A DNA stretch of 64,000 bases, taken from the NCBI GenBank assembly GCA_964017145.1, contig OZ024849.1, positions 1,674,001-1,738,000 of the forward strand, given 5' to 3'. A program made the position numbers and the translations under genes. The DNA comes from Agrocybe praecox. Its lineage: Eukaryota; Basidiomycota; Agaricomycetes; Agaricales; Agrocybaceae. This document shows, in pieces, positions 13,349 through 25,230 of this stretch (within the stretch, counting starts at the first letter, position 1; every line of letters starts with the position of its first letter). The notes under the pieces are model-generated. The model made no database searches, was not told the DNA's origin, and was given only the letters and a program-made list of their open reading frames with translations.

Positions 13349-16041
13349 ATGCGCTACTTCTTCACAGCGACCCTCGTCGTCGCCAGTCTCGCAGGCCATG
13401 TCTATGGTCATCGTCAGGTGGCTCCGTCATCATCCAGCGAAGGACAGGTTGGCTACAGACGGAAGACTCTCGGTTTTGGACCAGAACATCCGCATGCCGT
13501 CTTCCGCTCCACACCCTACCAGGTAGTCGCCAATGGCTTCACACCCATGGACTCTTCCATGGAGCCTTTCGAGGTCGCCCGCATCTTCTTGGATGATGTT
13601 TTGGGAACCAAGTTTTCAGACAGCTCGTCATACATCATTCGTAAAGACTCGTACACCGACAAGAACACTGGTGTCACCCACGTCTATGTCAGACAACTAG
13701 TCAACGGTCTCGAGGTTACCGACGGAGATATCAACATCAACATCAAGGGCGGCGTCGTCTTGTCCTACGGAAACTCCGTGCGTTGAGCGCTCTCTGTATA
13801 TCCGGTATCTCGTGTGAACTAATTGAATTGCGTCATAGTTCTTCAATGGTGTTCCCCCTGCACCATTCGTTAACCCTGAAATAAGCACTGTGCGCGACCC
13901 AAGACAAGAGTCCTGTGGTTTACTTTCACAGTCGCTCAAGAATCTCCGAGGCAACACGTTCACTAATGCAGAGCAAGTTGTCTTGGGCTCAACGTCTCAC
14001 TCAAGCGCCGAGACACTTGAACTACAACACATGCTCGAGAGCAACTGTGGCTCATTCGACCTTCCCGAGCATATGAACTCGGAGGATATTGCTGACTTCC
14101 GGCCCGCCCTCCTTAAATTCATGGCAACTGCCACTCCGAATGAGCAATTGGCCAAGGACATTGTGGAGGACTTTAGCTCACACATGGACTCTATTCGAGT
14201 TACACCAATCAGCCATTTCTCTGCAGGCGATCATGTACAAGTTGCTGCCTTTGAAGCCGATGATGTCCCCGATGCAGTTAGTCCTGTTAAGGCCAAACTA
14301 GCTTATATTCAAGTCCCTAACAAAGCTGGTGACAACACTGAACTGCACCTTGTCTGGAAGGTATGTGTTACTCATGTATGTTATTAAATATTGCTTAATG
14401 ATGCTCAATCTCCTAGTTCGAGGTTGAGATGCAAGACAACTGGTACGAGGCTGCTGTCTCCGCTTCGGCCCCCCACAAGATCATCTCAGTCGTCGATTGG
14501 GCTTCGGATTATGCCATTGCACCCGTCCCAAAGAAGCAGACTCCTGCTACCTACAATGTCTTCAAGTGGGGAATCAACGACCCAGCTTGTGGCGAGAGAA
14601 CCATTGAGGAGGAGAACATTGACTCTCTTGCATCCCCTGCTGGCTGGCACGCTCTCCCTTACACCAATGATCCGAGCGTCAAGGGTGCTAGGTCGTCCAA
14701 GGATTTCTTCCGCAATACCACCACTACTTGGGGAAACAACGTAAGTCTTCCGACCATCGAGTTTCCTTCAGGTCTTCATGAAATTATGTTAGGTCTTTGC
14801 TCAAGAGAACTGGGAGGGTCAGAACGCCTACATTAGCAACCGTCGCCCTGACGCAGGTGCAGCCATGGCCTTCAACTTTACTTACGACCCACAGGAAACT
14901 GAGAAGCCTGATGCTCTGGATGAGGCGAAGAGCTACATCGATGCCACTGTTTCTCAACTTTTCTACACCACCAACAAGGTTCATGATTTCTTCTACCGGT
15001 GAGTACTACAAATAATCTTTTTGAATGGTCTAAGCTCATTGTGTCACATAGTTACGGATTTGATGAGGTGGCAGGAAACTTCCAGCAATACAACTTCGGT
15101 CGTGGAGGTGCCCAGAACGATGCTGTCATTGCCAATGCTCAAGACGGCTCTGGTTTCAATAACGCTAACTTTATGACCCCTCCTGATGGCCAAAACGGTC
15201 GCATGCGCATGTATCTCTGGAACACTGCCATTCCTTACCGCGATGGTGATCTTGAGGCCGGTATTGTTATCCACGAGTTGGCTCACGGTTTGAGTACTCG
15301 TCTGACTGGTGGACCTGCCAACTCTGGTTGCTTGGGCTGGGGTGAGAGTGGTGGTATGGGTGAAGGTTGGGGTGATTTCCTTGCCACTACTGTTCGCAGT
15401 AACAAGAAATACTCCGACTACGCAATGGGTTCGTGGGCGGCTAACCGTGACAATGGTATCAGAAATTACCCTTATTCAACTGTAAGTGGATTTGATTTAT
15501 TTGTCTGGATCAGGAAATGGATTTACTTACCTTTCTTTAGGACGAAACGATCAACCCTTCCACCTACAAGACCTTGGATAAGCCTGGATACTGGGGTGTC
15601 CACGCCATTGGTGAAGTCTGGGCTCAGATGCTCTGGCTGGTGGAACAGAAGTTCATCGCGAAGCACGGATACTCTGAAGATACCTTCCCTCCTGCTCCTC
15701 TTGAGGACGGAACCGTCCCCCATAGTGACTTCTACCGCACTGATAAGAAAGGTCTCGTTCCCAAGCACGGTAACACGCTCCTCGTGCAGCTTGTCGTCAA
15801 CGGCATGAAGCTCCAGAAATGCCGTCCTGACTTCTTCGATGCTCGTGATGCTATCATCCAAGCTGATCAAATTTTAACCGGCGGGGAGAACTTCTGCTTG
15901 CTATGGGATGGATTTGCAGCTCGTGGCCTGGGAGAGGATGCGGAGGTCGTCAACAAGACCCCATGGGGAGGAGGAATCAGGACCAACGGATACTCTACCC
16001 CCGTCGCTTGCGGCGGTAGTGGCAAGAAGCCCAGGCACTGA
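13349..16041 (+). CDS. Secreted fungalysin metalloprotease (peptidase family M36)
   Basis: An extracellular zinc endopeptidase made as a preproenzyme of 803 aa. Exons are 13349-13777, 13839-14360, 14417-14740, 14793-14998, 15052-15481 and 15541-16041; all introns are GT-AG with consistent phase. Residues 1-20 form a signal peptide ([20 protein letters not shown]). A prodomain follows, including the FTP-like stretch around [21 protein letters not shown]. The mature enzyme should begin near residue 360, before [12 protein letters not shown]. The zinc site is intact: HELAH at 568-572 and third ligand E598 in GEGWGD, with the 26-residue gap seen in Aspergillus fungalysin. The total is longer than the roughly 630 aa usual in Aspergillus, mostly because the propeptide is longer. 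Its likely role is protein breakdown during feeding or interaction with other organisms. Confidence 0.95.
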
Positions 16042-16692
16042 ATGAATCGCTCTACAATCTAGACTTTGCTCCGACCTTATCTCCCGTTCGTTAAACAACA
16101 TCACATACACCCCCACGCGCGTTCGGTTACTGGATGGATTTCTTGCATACACGTCTCTTCTCTTTCAACTTGGCGCTAAACGGGGGGATGAATACCCACT
16201 ATTCCTGCATTCACGACACATCACATTTGCATTCTTATGTCATCCTGCTCTCATCTATCTATGTCACGCACATGTCCATCTATATACACATACACCCATA
16301 CATGTTACCTAGTCTTTTTAGTTCTCTTTCTGTGTCACATTTGTTCTTGGTTCTTGGAGGGGTCCCTTCTCGAGCCTTTTATACGTTGGTGGTGGTATTA
16401 TAACCCCCCTTCTCACCCTGGCTCTGCGTAGGCTAGGTGTTGTATTGTAGTTGCATACATTTGTTGTCTCTTTTTTGTGCGATGTAGTCTGTACGCGTAG
16501 GTATTTTGCTTTGAATATACACTGGTTTTTATGGTATAACTTGCTCGCAGTTTCTTGTGACGGGATTAGCGGTATATGTAGCCCCTTTATTTTCGTCAAA
16601 TGCGGAGCAAAACCATGCAAATATTTGGTCTTATTGCCTGTTCCTTCACTTTCAACTTTGTCCATAAACTTCTTGAATCAAACTCTTCTGTC
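16042..16692. other. Fungalysin 3' region and MYND gene upstream region
   Basis: A CT-rich, low-complexity stretch, including many CATACA/TATCTA-like words around 16230-16310. No gene was seen. Confidence 0.5.
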
Positions 16693-17507
16693 ATGCCTCG
16701 TCGAACTACAGAACCATTCAGCTTGAGGCACCGCGTAAGGTTTTCTTATTCACGCACTACTTGGAATCTCCCTAACAATTATGACCATTCATCTCCCCAG
16801 AAATACTTTCCTATATTCAGCGAACTACCTGAAGACTATGACATTGGCAGGGCCGACTGGCACTATTGCCTCCTTGTTGAAATCGTCGAGATCATTCCAT
16901 ATTTCAGACCAATGTTCAAGGTCAAGGATAAAGAGAACCAGGAGTTCGTTGTTATCTTTTATTTCGACAATGGAACGAAGCATCCGGAGGAGTGGAAGAA
17001 AAATTGTAAGCCTGGAGGGGTTATGGCTATCAAGGATGCGTTGAGCCATGCTTTTATGGATGGTCAGATCGGGGTACGCGCGGAAGAAGTGGATGATATC
17101 AAGGCGGGTGCTTCTCTCCTTCTCTTTCTCTCTTCTTCCGAGTCTTCTTGCCGCCGACTCGAGCTCAAATGTTATTTATCAGATGATTCCGTGTAATTTA
17201 AACACGCTTCTACTCATCTCGGACGAAGTCACCAAAAGCAGCTCGCCCAACATTGCCATGAAGTGCAACATGTGCAAAAAGCCAGCAGAACTCAAGTGTT
17301 CTCGATGTTTCGTGAGATATTGTGACAAGGTGAGAAAGCTATCCTTTACTACCTCACTCTGGGAGTACTTAAGTCTCCCTACTATGAAAGGCGTGTCAAA
17401 CTCTGGACTGGAAGGCTTCTCATAGACATGAATGCCTAGCTCTGCAACTGGTGTCGGATTGGAGAAAGAGGGACTGGGACAATGGTGATAGGTATTGGGC
17501 ATTCTAA
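16693..17507 (+). CDS. Small MYND zinc-finger protein
   Basis: A 202-aa protein from exons 16693-16734, 16801-17103, 17183-17329 and 17391-17507. The N-terminal half (KYFPIFSELPEDYDIGRADW onward) looks like a small beta-rich domain, as in other basidiomycete MYND proteins. The C terminus is a complete MYND finger: CNMC, CSRC, CDKAC and HRHEC give the C-x2-C, C-x2-C, C-x3-C and H-x3-C ligand pairs. MYND fingers bind short proline-containing motifs in partner proteins. The second intron has no usable GT donor: the only frame-keeping solution is a GC-AG intron (17104-17182, AAG|GCGGGT). The exon after the third intron restores the second half of the finger, which supports the model. Partner and biological role are unknown. 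Confidence 0.8.
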
Positions 17508-18495
17508 GACCTACTTGCTTGCCTCCTTTGCCTCTTATTTCAATTTTTCTTTTTCTCTTTCTTATCCCCCCCTTTTTTTGTCATTGTATGACGTACCTCG
17601 AATCTCCTGGACAACCCCTGCGATGCGTTATGCCGCGAATACTATCATTCCTGTGGATATAAACTACAACTACACGTTTGCCTTGTCGCGTCGGCGCGTT
17701 CAATCCAAATTGGAATATTCATTATGACGCATGAAGTAAAGTGCTCTGCCTGAGCCACACTTTTGTTGTTCGACCACGTTCAAACGTTTAAATCCAACAT
17801 GAGTATGATTTTCTTTCCCCGAGATGAAGGTTCATACAAGACTTGATTTTTAGAGCGATGTATGTCTATCTGGACGCTGGAGCCCGTACAGATACCGTAT
17901 AAGCGAGCAGTGGCAGCTTGGCAGGGAAGAATGGAGACTCTGACTGCGTTCTCCAACTTGCTTCCTGATGTATTCTTCTTGAGTTTTATTCGAACTTGCA
18001 TTACAACTACCCGTGCAGTTGGATAGACATATACTTATTAGTAATGCTGCAAGAAGGGAGAGTAGTAGCAGCTATTAATATTTCTAACTTTTGGAGACGA
18101 TTTACAATGTTCTCATAAAACTAGATGGGACTTTTTAAGCTCAACTAGTGAAGAGGGTTTGAAAAAATAGACGAAAAATGCAGCAGGGCTCTGCTCTGGC
18201 AGATACTATATTGCACTACATAGAACTGGAGACAGTGATGGTAAAGACGAATATTTTTCTGAGGCGGTCACGTAAGCCTGCTGCAGACGCGTCTGACCCC
18301 TAATCGCGTCCTTTGTGTGGAGATCACATGCTATCTCTTCTCACGTCATCTGATTGCGGACGCGAAAGGGTTGAGTTCAGGCTGCTCTGTGGAATGAGAG
18401 CCACCTGTGCATATGTAGATATTATGACTCCACCGTAAACTACGAGGGTGAGTGTCTGATAACACAGTGCATCTTCTTCACTAAAATTCGACAGA
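17508..18495. other. Intergenic region, no gene recognised
   Basis: About 1 kb between the MYND gene and the F-box gene. It starts with a CT-rich stretch. A 73-codon minus-strand frame near 17780-18001 lacks support. Confidence 0.5.
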
Positions 18496-20004
18496 ATGGA
18501 ACAAGAATTGTTCAATGACCCGCAAGAAGGACAGGACCCACCACTGCTTACCAACACGGTCGAGCCTGCATTCGATTCGAATAACAAGGAGCAGGCCCGG
18601 AACTCCCCAATATCGGTCTTGTCCGCTGAGCTTTTGACACTCATTTTAGATGTACTAAGAGATTCATTTGAGGATAACCATACCTATGACTATCTAGAGG
18701 CAAACCCTCGCGCATCAGTGCCGATTATAGCGTCGCACGTTTGCAGTTATTGGCGTAGCCTTGCTCTACAGAACCCGCTCTGGTGGTCAGAAATCCTTGT
18801 AACACCACCCGTGCAACTGGAAAAGGTCCAGGTATATCTCGAAAGGTCGAAGGAATGTAGACTTGCCGTCAGGATCTTCGGGTATCGAGAACAAAATAAT
18901 TATGACCGGGATTCTGATGATTCTGAATCTAATCATATACACGTGCACAGGGAGTACAACCCGTTGTTTGAACTCCTTTTCCCTCACCTACACCGATGCC
19001 GCATCCTTCAGCTCACTTCGTTATTCAGCAGCGAGCGCAACATCCCATTTTCCATCCTAGAAAACCTCCTCCAACTCCGAATGCCGCTTTTAGAACAATT
19101 CATTCTGGAAGGCGATTTCGATACCTATATTTATCATATGCGTAGGAGCGATAAAATGCCCTTGTTTCTCTTCACTAGAAATCTCCAAGACCTGCGCCTT
19201 ACTGGAATTGAGATTGGGGCTTTTGTCCTACCTCCTGCTTCCTTGGTCCAACTTCACCTTTCGAGGTCATCGGCAACTGGACAAACGCCATTCTCTACGC
19301 TCAAAGATGTCCTCGAAGCCCTACCAAACATAAAAGAGCTCGCCATATACGATGACCTATTAATTCGATGGCCAGGAACATCGCATTCGTGTAATGTCCC
19401 TTCCCTGGAAACTCTCTCAATATTCGGAAACATGCTCTCGGTCTCGGAGCTCCTCCTTTTCCTTCAGGCTCCAAAGCTGAGAGCACTAACCATCGCCCCC
19501 GTCGTCATCTCTGATCTTAGGCTGCTCCAGACAGAGCAAGACACCAATAAGAGCTTCCAATCGCCCTTTTCCAACCTTGAATCGCTCACATTAGCTCCGG
19601 CATTCTCAGAAGCATTCGAGGCGGTCGAAATTGCCTCGGTGTATTTCCCACAAATCAAGCGACTTATCCTCGCTAACCTCTACGCTCCTCAATTCATTGA
19701 AGTCTTCACGAACAGCAAGAAACCTACACTATTCCCAAACCTCGTCGACCTAGCTCTCACCGATGTGGATCATCAGTTCGTGCCTGTCATACAAATTCTG
19801 TTGGAATTCCGCAGGGTGCAGAATTTGCCATTGCGAAACATCTTTGTCGACTCATCGTCGTATCAAATACTTGCACCGTTCATTGATGGGTGGCCTGAAA
19901 AATTCTGCCTAATAGAGAGAAATCTCTGGGAAGAACAGCGGAGAAAGGCGCTGCACAGCGATAGCAAGGATCTGTTTGTGGGTAGGAGTCGAGAAAGCGA
20001 GTAA
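18496..20004 (+). CDS. F-box protein with degenerate leucine-rich region
   Basis: A single-exon gene of 502 aa. An F-box-like motif lies at about residues 35-90: ISVLSAELLTLILDVLRDSF, then ASVPIIASHVCSYWRSLALQNPLWWSEI, the standard Agaricomycete layout with an insertion in the middle. The rest consists of leucine-rich segments typical of substrate-recognition regions. Such proteins act as adaptors in SCF ubiquitin ligases, recruiting targets through the C-terminal part while the F-box binds Skp1. The family is hugely expanded and fast-evolving in mushrooms, so the target cannot be guessed. No intron is needed. It lies convergent to the AT-hook gene. Confidence 0.85.
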   Translation: MEQELFNDPQEGQDPPLLTNTVEPAFDSNNKEQARNSPISVLSAELLTLILDVLRDSFEDNHTYDYLEANPRASVPIIASHVCSYWRSLALQNPLWWSEILVTPPVQLEKVQVYLERSKECRLAVRIFGYREQNNYDRDSDDSESNHIHVHREYNPLFELLFPHLHRCRILQLTSLFSSERNIPFSILENLLQLRMPLLEQFILEGDFDTYIYHMRRSDKMPLFLFTRNLQDLRLTGIEIGAFVLPPASLVQLHLSRSSATGQTPFSTLKDVLEALPNIKELAIYDDLLIRWPGTSHSCNVPSLETLSIFGNMLSVSELLLFLQAPKLRALTIAPVVISDLRLLQTEQDTNKSFQSPFSNLESLTLAPAFSEAFEAVEIASVYFPQIKRLILANLYAPQFIEVFTNSKKPTLFPNLVDLALTDVDHQFVPVIQILLEFRRVQNLPLRNIFVDSSSYQILAPFIDGWPEKFCLIERNLWEEQRRKALHSDSKDLFVGRSRESE

Positions 20005-20473
20005 ATAATACTGCCGTAGAACATTTTGTTTTTCGAAGTAAATTTTTTGTATGTATGTATTAGTAACTGACCCCTGTGTACTTCTCGGAAATCTTTACGT
20101 TTGTAGTTTTGAATTGACGGCTTCAAAAAACATTCTGGACATACGGTGAATTCCCTGTGATTCATTTGGATGTATATCAGTCGCTTGTAAAAGCTTGACA
20201 CTACGAAGATAGATAGAAGAAAAAATGAAATACAAAAAAATGAAACAAAACAAAATAGACTAAATTCATGAGCAAACAGGGCGCCCGCATTGATAGGCAA
20301 TGGGCGCAGATAAACCTCGTGGATAAAGATAGAGAAAGGTTTGGAGGCAAGCTACTTTGAGAGGAATTGAAAATGGATCTATCGCACAAGATCACTGCGA
20401 TGGTGACAGTTAGATAGTGGATAATTAGGATGAAAGCTGGGGGGAAAGAGTCCGAGTCCTGCGGCTAGTAGTT
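20005..20473. other. Convergent 3' region
   Basis: It lies between the F-box gene (plus) and the AT-hook gene (minus) and is AT-rich. No gene was seen. Confidence 0.5.
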
Positions 20474-21699
20474 TTAGACTTCAATTGGAGCTGCTGGTGG
20501 AACTTCAGCATCGAATTCACCATCTGCATCTGCATCTGCAACTTGATCACCTGAAAAGGTGATGAGATACGTGGTGATTGTCACATGAAAAAGGGGGACT
20601 TACCAGCAGCAGGAACAGGTGCTGCCACGACATTTGGCTCATTTTCTGCAAAGCAAACATAACTTGAGCTAGGAAAGGGATGTACGAGGAAGAACCCTAC
20701 CTTTATTCGAATCCGTTTGACTTGGACTATCCCCGTTGGTTAGTCCACTAGTTGCAGCGAGGACTGCTTGTACTTCATTAATGTCTTCGTCAACGCCTTC
20801 AGCGTCAGCGTCAGCATCGGCATCTCCGTTGACTGACCCTTCGTGTTGATCTGATTTTCTTTTCTTCAGGACGACACCGTCGAACACATGTTTCCCACTT
20901 TTGCTTGGGGGCGCGGATGAAGTAGGTTCGGGTGCGCTTTTCCTGGGCCTTCCACGACCTCGCTTGGGCTTTTCTTCGCCATCTTGTCCATCTTTCTCTT
21001 CTGTCTTCTCCTTGTCTTCTTCCACACTCTTTCTAGGTCTGCCTCTTCCTCGCTTTACACCGTCTGTAGTGCCATCGGTTGTTTTCTCTGCTTTTTTGGT
21101 CTTGGGTTTAGTTGAAACACTGATAGCCGCGCCGTCTTCTGGGTTCTTCTTTGGTCTGCCGCGCTTCTTGACAGATGTAGATGCACTAGTAGGGGCGTCG
21201 GTCTCGGTTGTTGTAGCGTCTACAGGATTTTTCCTAGGGCGACCGCGTTTTGGTGCAGGTTTGGATTCATCTGCTGGCTCAGACTCGTCCTTGGAAAGCT
21301 TGACGCGCTTAGTTCCCTTGAAACGAGTATTATGTGTCTCGTCTTCTTCGTTTTGTTCTTCTATGCGAGAGCTTTTCCGTTTTGTGGGAGGACTCTCTGG
21401 TCGGGATGCGATGGCAGCGGCGCGCGTTTCCTCCGCTAGCAACTCGGCTCGTTTTATGGCGGGTTCAACTGCAGAAACAACGGAAAATGACTTTTGGATG
21501 AGATGTTTTTGAGAATACATTATGGCGGGTGCTTACGGCCTCGTTTATCGACGTCCCGCAGAAAATCGACCATGTCTTCCTTGCGAGAGGGTCCGGGATA
21601 ATTTCCACCTTCCTTAGAACCCTGCGCGAGTTGAGAGCATACGAGGCGGAGGCATTCTGCCTTGAGCAGATCCCAGGGAAATTGAGATTCCTTGGACAT
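20474..21699 (-). CDS. AT-hook DNA-binding protein with four hooks
   Basis: A 349-aa, probably nuclear protein. Exons on the minus strand are 21699-21537, 21468-20701, 20645-20604 and 20550-20474; the introns are GT-AG and the frame is continuous. Four AT-hook cores are visible at about residues 128-134 (KRGRPRK), 156-162 (KRGRPKK), 193-201 and 223-231 (both RGRGRPRK), spaced 28-38 residues apart. This is a classic HMGA-like array that grips the minor groove of AT-rich DNA. Basic NLS-like clusters (PPTKRKSS, TKRVKLSK, LKKRKSD) and an acidic Asp/Ala-rich tail (DADADAEG) add to a chromatin-protein picture. The short N-terminal segment (SKESQFPWDLLKAECLRLVCSQL) may be a small helical domain. It could be an architectural chromatin factor or part of a remodelling complex; the sequence does not decide. 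Confidence 0.85.
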
Positions 21700-23068
21700 T
21701 TAAGTAGAGCCCGACCTGTATAAATTCCCCAAGAATGAGGCGGTATGAAGGCGAGAGCAAAGTTATGGGCAAGGTGTTTCGTGACTGTCGGACAACTCAA
21801 CTCTTGAAATCCAACAGAGCGGATGTTCGTTACGTAATACTGTCTCCTAGCCGTGCCTGGCCTTACCGGTAACTAAATCTGGCAGAATCTGGCCCGGGCC
21901 CGTATAAATCCAGTAAAACAGCAGAAAAATAATAAATTCGCATTCAACTTCCTTGAATCCTTACCGCCATGTCGTCAACATAAAGGGTACTCAAAAGGGG
22001 ACCATATGATGAACTACCACTCCTAGTCAAACATACTTGGAACTTGCACCTTATCTTTTTTCCTTGTAGGAAGCAACTTTGACAAGCCCCCTCCTGGTGG
22101 AAGCATCGTTGATTGGACTTGTGGATTACGCGTCGTCAAAAGTTTACCTTCTATCGTAACTAATTATTCATCTGGGGATACAAATGGCCATAGAAAAGTT
22201 GTGAGTTTCCATCTTTTGTAGAACAATGTTCTGACTCTTAAGTGGCTAGCATCGCCCGCAAATCGCCCATACGGTTTTGAACTTGGTAGCTCTATGGTAA
22301 CTAAGTTTCGACTGCTTTGCGTTGTACTGAGTGTATACAAATTCGGAATTTCTTGCCCATTATTCACTTCCACGCTGGGCCCTTCATTGCGTGTTCTGCA
22401 CCTCCTGCGTAGTTCAAAAGGGCATGTAGCATCAAAGGCCGAAGATCGAACCCAATTGAACCTAACACGATAGTATTTCTTCCGATGCGCGAAACGTCAC
22501 AGATCATGTGCTCATACGAATCAGTGACAACATTTTCGCCACGCTTGGCTGCATTCAGCAATGTTCTCTTAGGTGACAGCCACTATTCTCGAGACCTCCA
22601 GTGTCCAACCTCTACAACATTCCGATCTATGCTACGTCCTCGGAAATGGGCCTTGCTTCAAATGTGACGCTGGCTTTTACTACAAAGCTTAGCGCTTAAC
22701 TCCGGCGGCCCTGTCAAGATCTACTCATCAATGCATGAATCGAGTCGAAATTAGGATCAAAGCACAACAGACTTGAGAAAGTAATTGCTGATGTTTCTTT
22801 GATTGAAATGAATCAATTGTCCTCGAGGTATTGTCTGTCTCATTGCCGATGTCACTGCTCAGCGCTAGCGCTGGCTATTTACCGCGACTGCCACACTAGT
22901 CAATTACGTTCTCTTTAAAACGATTGTGTATGTATACGATCAAATCTGGCTGTGGGTAACTCCATACTGACTGCGCCTCTCATTCGCAGACTACAAAACC
23001 GACCCAAGAGTGTGTTGGTGTTGCCCTCTATTGTTCGGTCTTTGCGTGTCACTTTCCCCTTCGACCGT
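21700..23068. other. Divergent intergenic region, no gene recognised
   Basis: About 1.4 kb shared by the AT-hook gene (minus) and DUF6534 copy 3 (plus). Several short frames exist, none supported. Confidence 0.5.
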
Positions 23069-25230
23069 ATGGACACCGTTAGAACTCTCAACCTTCCTTC
23101 TACTTTCGGTGCGCCATTTTTTGCTCTGCTGAAGCCACGACCTCACTAATTATCTTTATAGGAGCCACTCTCATTGGAGCTTTTGTGGCATGCATGTAAA
23201 GCCCTTATTTTCGCACGAATTTGACGTCGTTTAATTGTGCAAACTGTGTACAGGCTTTATGGGCTGACTGCATCACAGGTACCTTCCTCTGAATTCCCAC
23301 TTTCTACTCTGTTCAACGTTGATTAAACCATCGTTCAATTCCAGACTTACTTTTACTTTTCCGCGTACCCCAAGGACTCGTTAAATACCAAGTTACTGGT
23401 GCGGTCTTCAGCTGTTAATAAATATGCAGAGCTTGACGTTGGTTCATAGGTATCCGTTGTATGGTGAGCATTTGGGTGTTTTCGACTCCGTTTACCGACT
23501 CATGCTTGATGATGATGCCAGTTTTCTAGACACTTTGCACACCGTTCTTAGTGAGTCCGATCAACTCTCACAGGACTTCATATTAATATAAAATTGGGGA
23601 CAGCATCATATACGGCGTATTTTTACCTGGTGAATTCCAATCATTATATGCGGTTATGTTGTACTAGAACTGAAGGAATGGATGAATCAGATTTCACATT
23701 ATAATTCCCCTTCTGCACTCGTATCAGTTCACTGGTGATTTCTCCTCAATCATTGACGTACGTTACACGGCTGAATATGTCCCTTCAGGTCCATCCCTGT
23801 ATGTCACTACTCTTTGACCACTACCCGATATCTCTCAGGTTAAGCGTATTTGATTCTAGGCGTTTGTGATGGTCAGCAACACAGTTAAAGTCCTCGTACA
23901 AAGGTTGGCCTGTGTTTTATCGTGACGAGGACTATAGGCTGAATTTTGGAACTCGCCAGCTATTTTCTTCGCAAAATATCAATAAGTAAGCTCCTTTCTC
24001 GGTCGATCATCTTGTTTTGCGCTAAATTAGTCCACACCAGTCAGTCAGAGGAGTTATCGGTGGCGCATACTAGTGATCTTGATTGTACGCACTCCCCACT
24101 ATGTCATTATTTGCTTCATCTGATGTTACAATCCAGGGATTAGTTGTGTTCGCTCATTTTGGCGTCGCTATCGGTACGATTATCTGATATTAAACGTCTT
24201 ATTGAGCTCAAATCATCCTTTTCAGAAACTACTATTGTCATGTGGGTACCAAATTGGCTGCAGCGATAATAGTACACTCAAATTATCCGACACAAGAATT
24301 CGACTCAAAGAATTCGTCAAACTTCCTCAATCGAAGGTTCGGACTCAGTTTTGATTGAAAATTGTGCATCGCTTTTAAATACCCAAAACGTCAGTTTTAC
24401 TCGGCAGCACCACTATCTGTTACTTGCATCTTATCCAATTTCTTGATCAACGGGTCGTTGATATATCATCTGCGTGGGCACCGCAGCGGGTTCCAGAGGT
24501 ATGGATTTTATCGACAGACTTTATTGACAACTTGGGTGACGAAATATCAGGACCGACAACATCGTCAAGAGGCTTATAATATATGCAGTAAACAGATGCC
24601 TTGTAATCTCGTGAGTACATGTTAACTCGAGATTAATTTATTACTTGTCTAATAGATACATGCGGCCAGAGTGCTTGAGATACTAGAAATCATTATGGTG
24701 AGTGCCATATTCTGAGGTTGCTCTCTCTGATCATCCTCTTACATGAGGAACATCCCTTTTTTAGTATACGTCGGCGACACATAGTTTATGGTACCTGGCG
24801 ATCGAGTGCCTTATGTCGAAACGTAAGTGTCAAATTATCCATCAAACATGGAGTAACTACAACAGAAAACGTCGCAGTCTACGCCAATTCCCTATACGTC
24901 TCGCTCAACAACCGACAAGGAAGCTCTGACATGTCTGGAAGAGAAGCGAAGACAACGACGAGCGTCCATTTCTCCATGTTATATCCTGACTGCAGCGTGC
25001 TACATAGCTCGAACATCGACCCAGAGTCAGTCGGCGTTTGTGGCTCTGAGTCAACGGTAGTATGTCTCCATAGATACTCTGTTCAGAGAACTATACTAAT
25101 CCTTTGATAGAAACTCAACCAGTCGCATGGCCATGTACGTTCATATTATCTATCGGATTTTTCTATTTTCTTATCTCATAATATCCTGTGCTAGCCTCTT
25201 CGTTCAACGGTGACGAATCAGTCGGTGTAA
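23069..25230 (+). CDS. DUF6534-type seven-helix membrane protein, copy 3
   Basis: The best-resolved of three family members here. First exons: 23069-23108 (MDTVRTLNLPSTFG), 23162-23195 (ATLIGAFVACM), 23254-23278 (LYGLTASQ), 23345-23398 (TYFYFSAYPKDSLNTKLL), 23450-23463, 23522-23550 (FLDTLHTVL) and 23604-23629 (SYTAYFYL). Further exons give ISHYNSPSALVSVHW, AFVMVSNTVKVLVQ and SYFLRKISI. The DUF6534 half has GSLIYHLRGHRSGFQR, spliced (GTATGG..TCAG) to TDNIVKRLIIYAVNRCLVIS, then YANSLYVSLNNRQ. The stop is uncertain: TAA at 25105-25107 without more introns, or TAA at 25228-25230 with two more GT-AG introns, the first of which has a good ACTAATCC branch site. It should be an integral membrane protein; function is unknown. 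Confidence 0.7.

Noticed and set aside
20901..21512. 203-codon plus-strand frame opposite the AT-hook gene
   Set aside because: It is the antisense of the low-complexity AT-hook region; the minus frame has four AT hooks and splice-consistent exons.
24718..25107. Separate 129-codon gene
   Set aside because: The YANSLYVSLN motif shows it to be the last coding part of DUF6534 copy 3.
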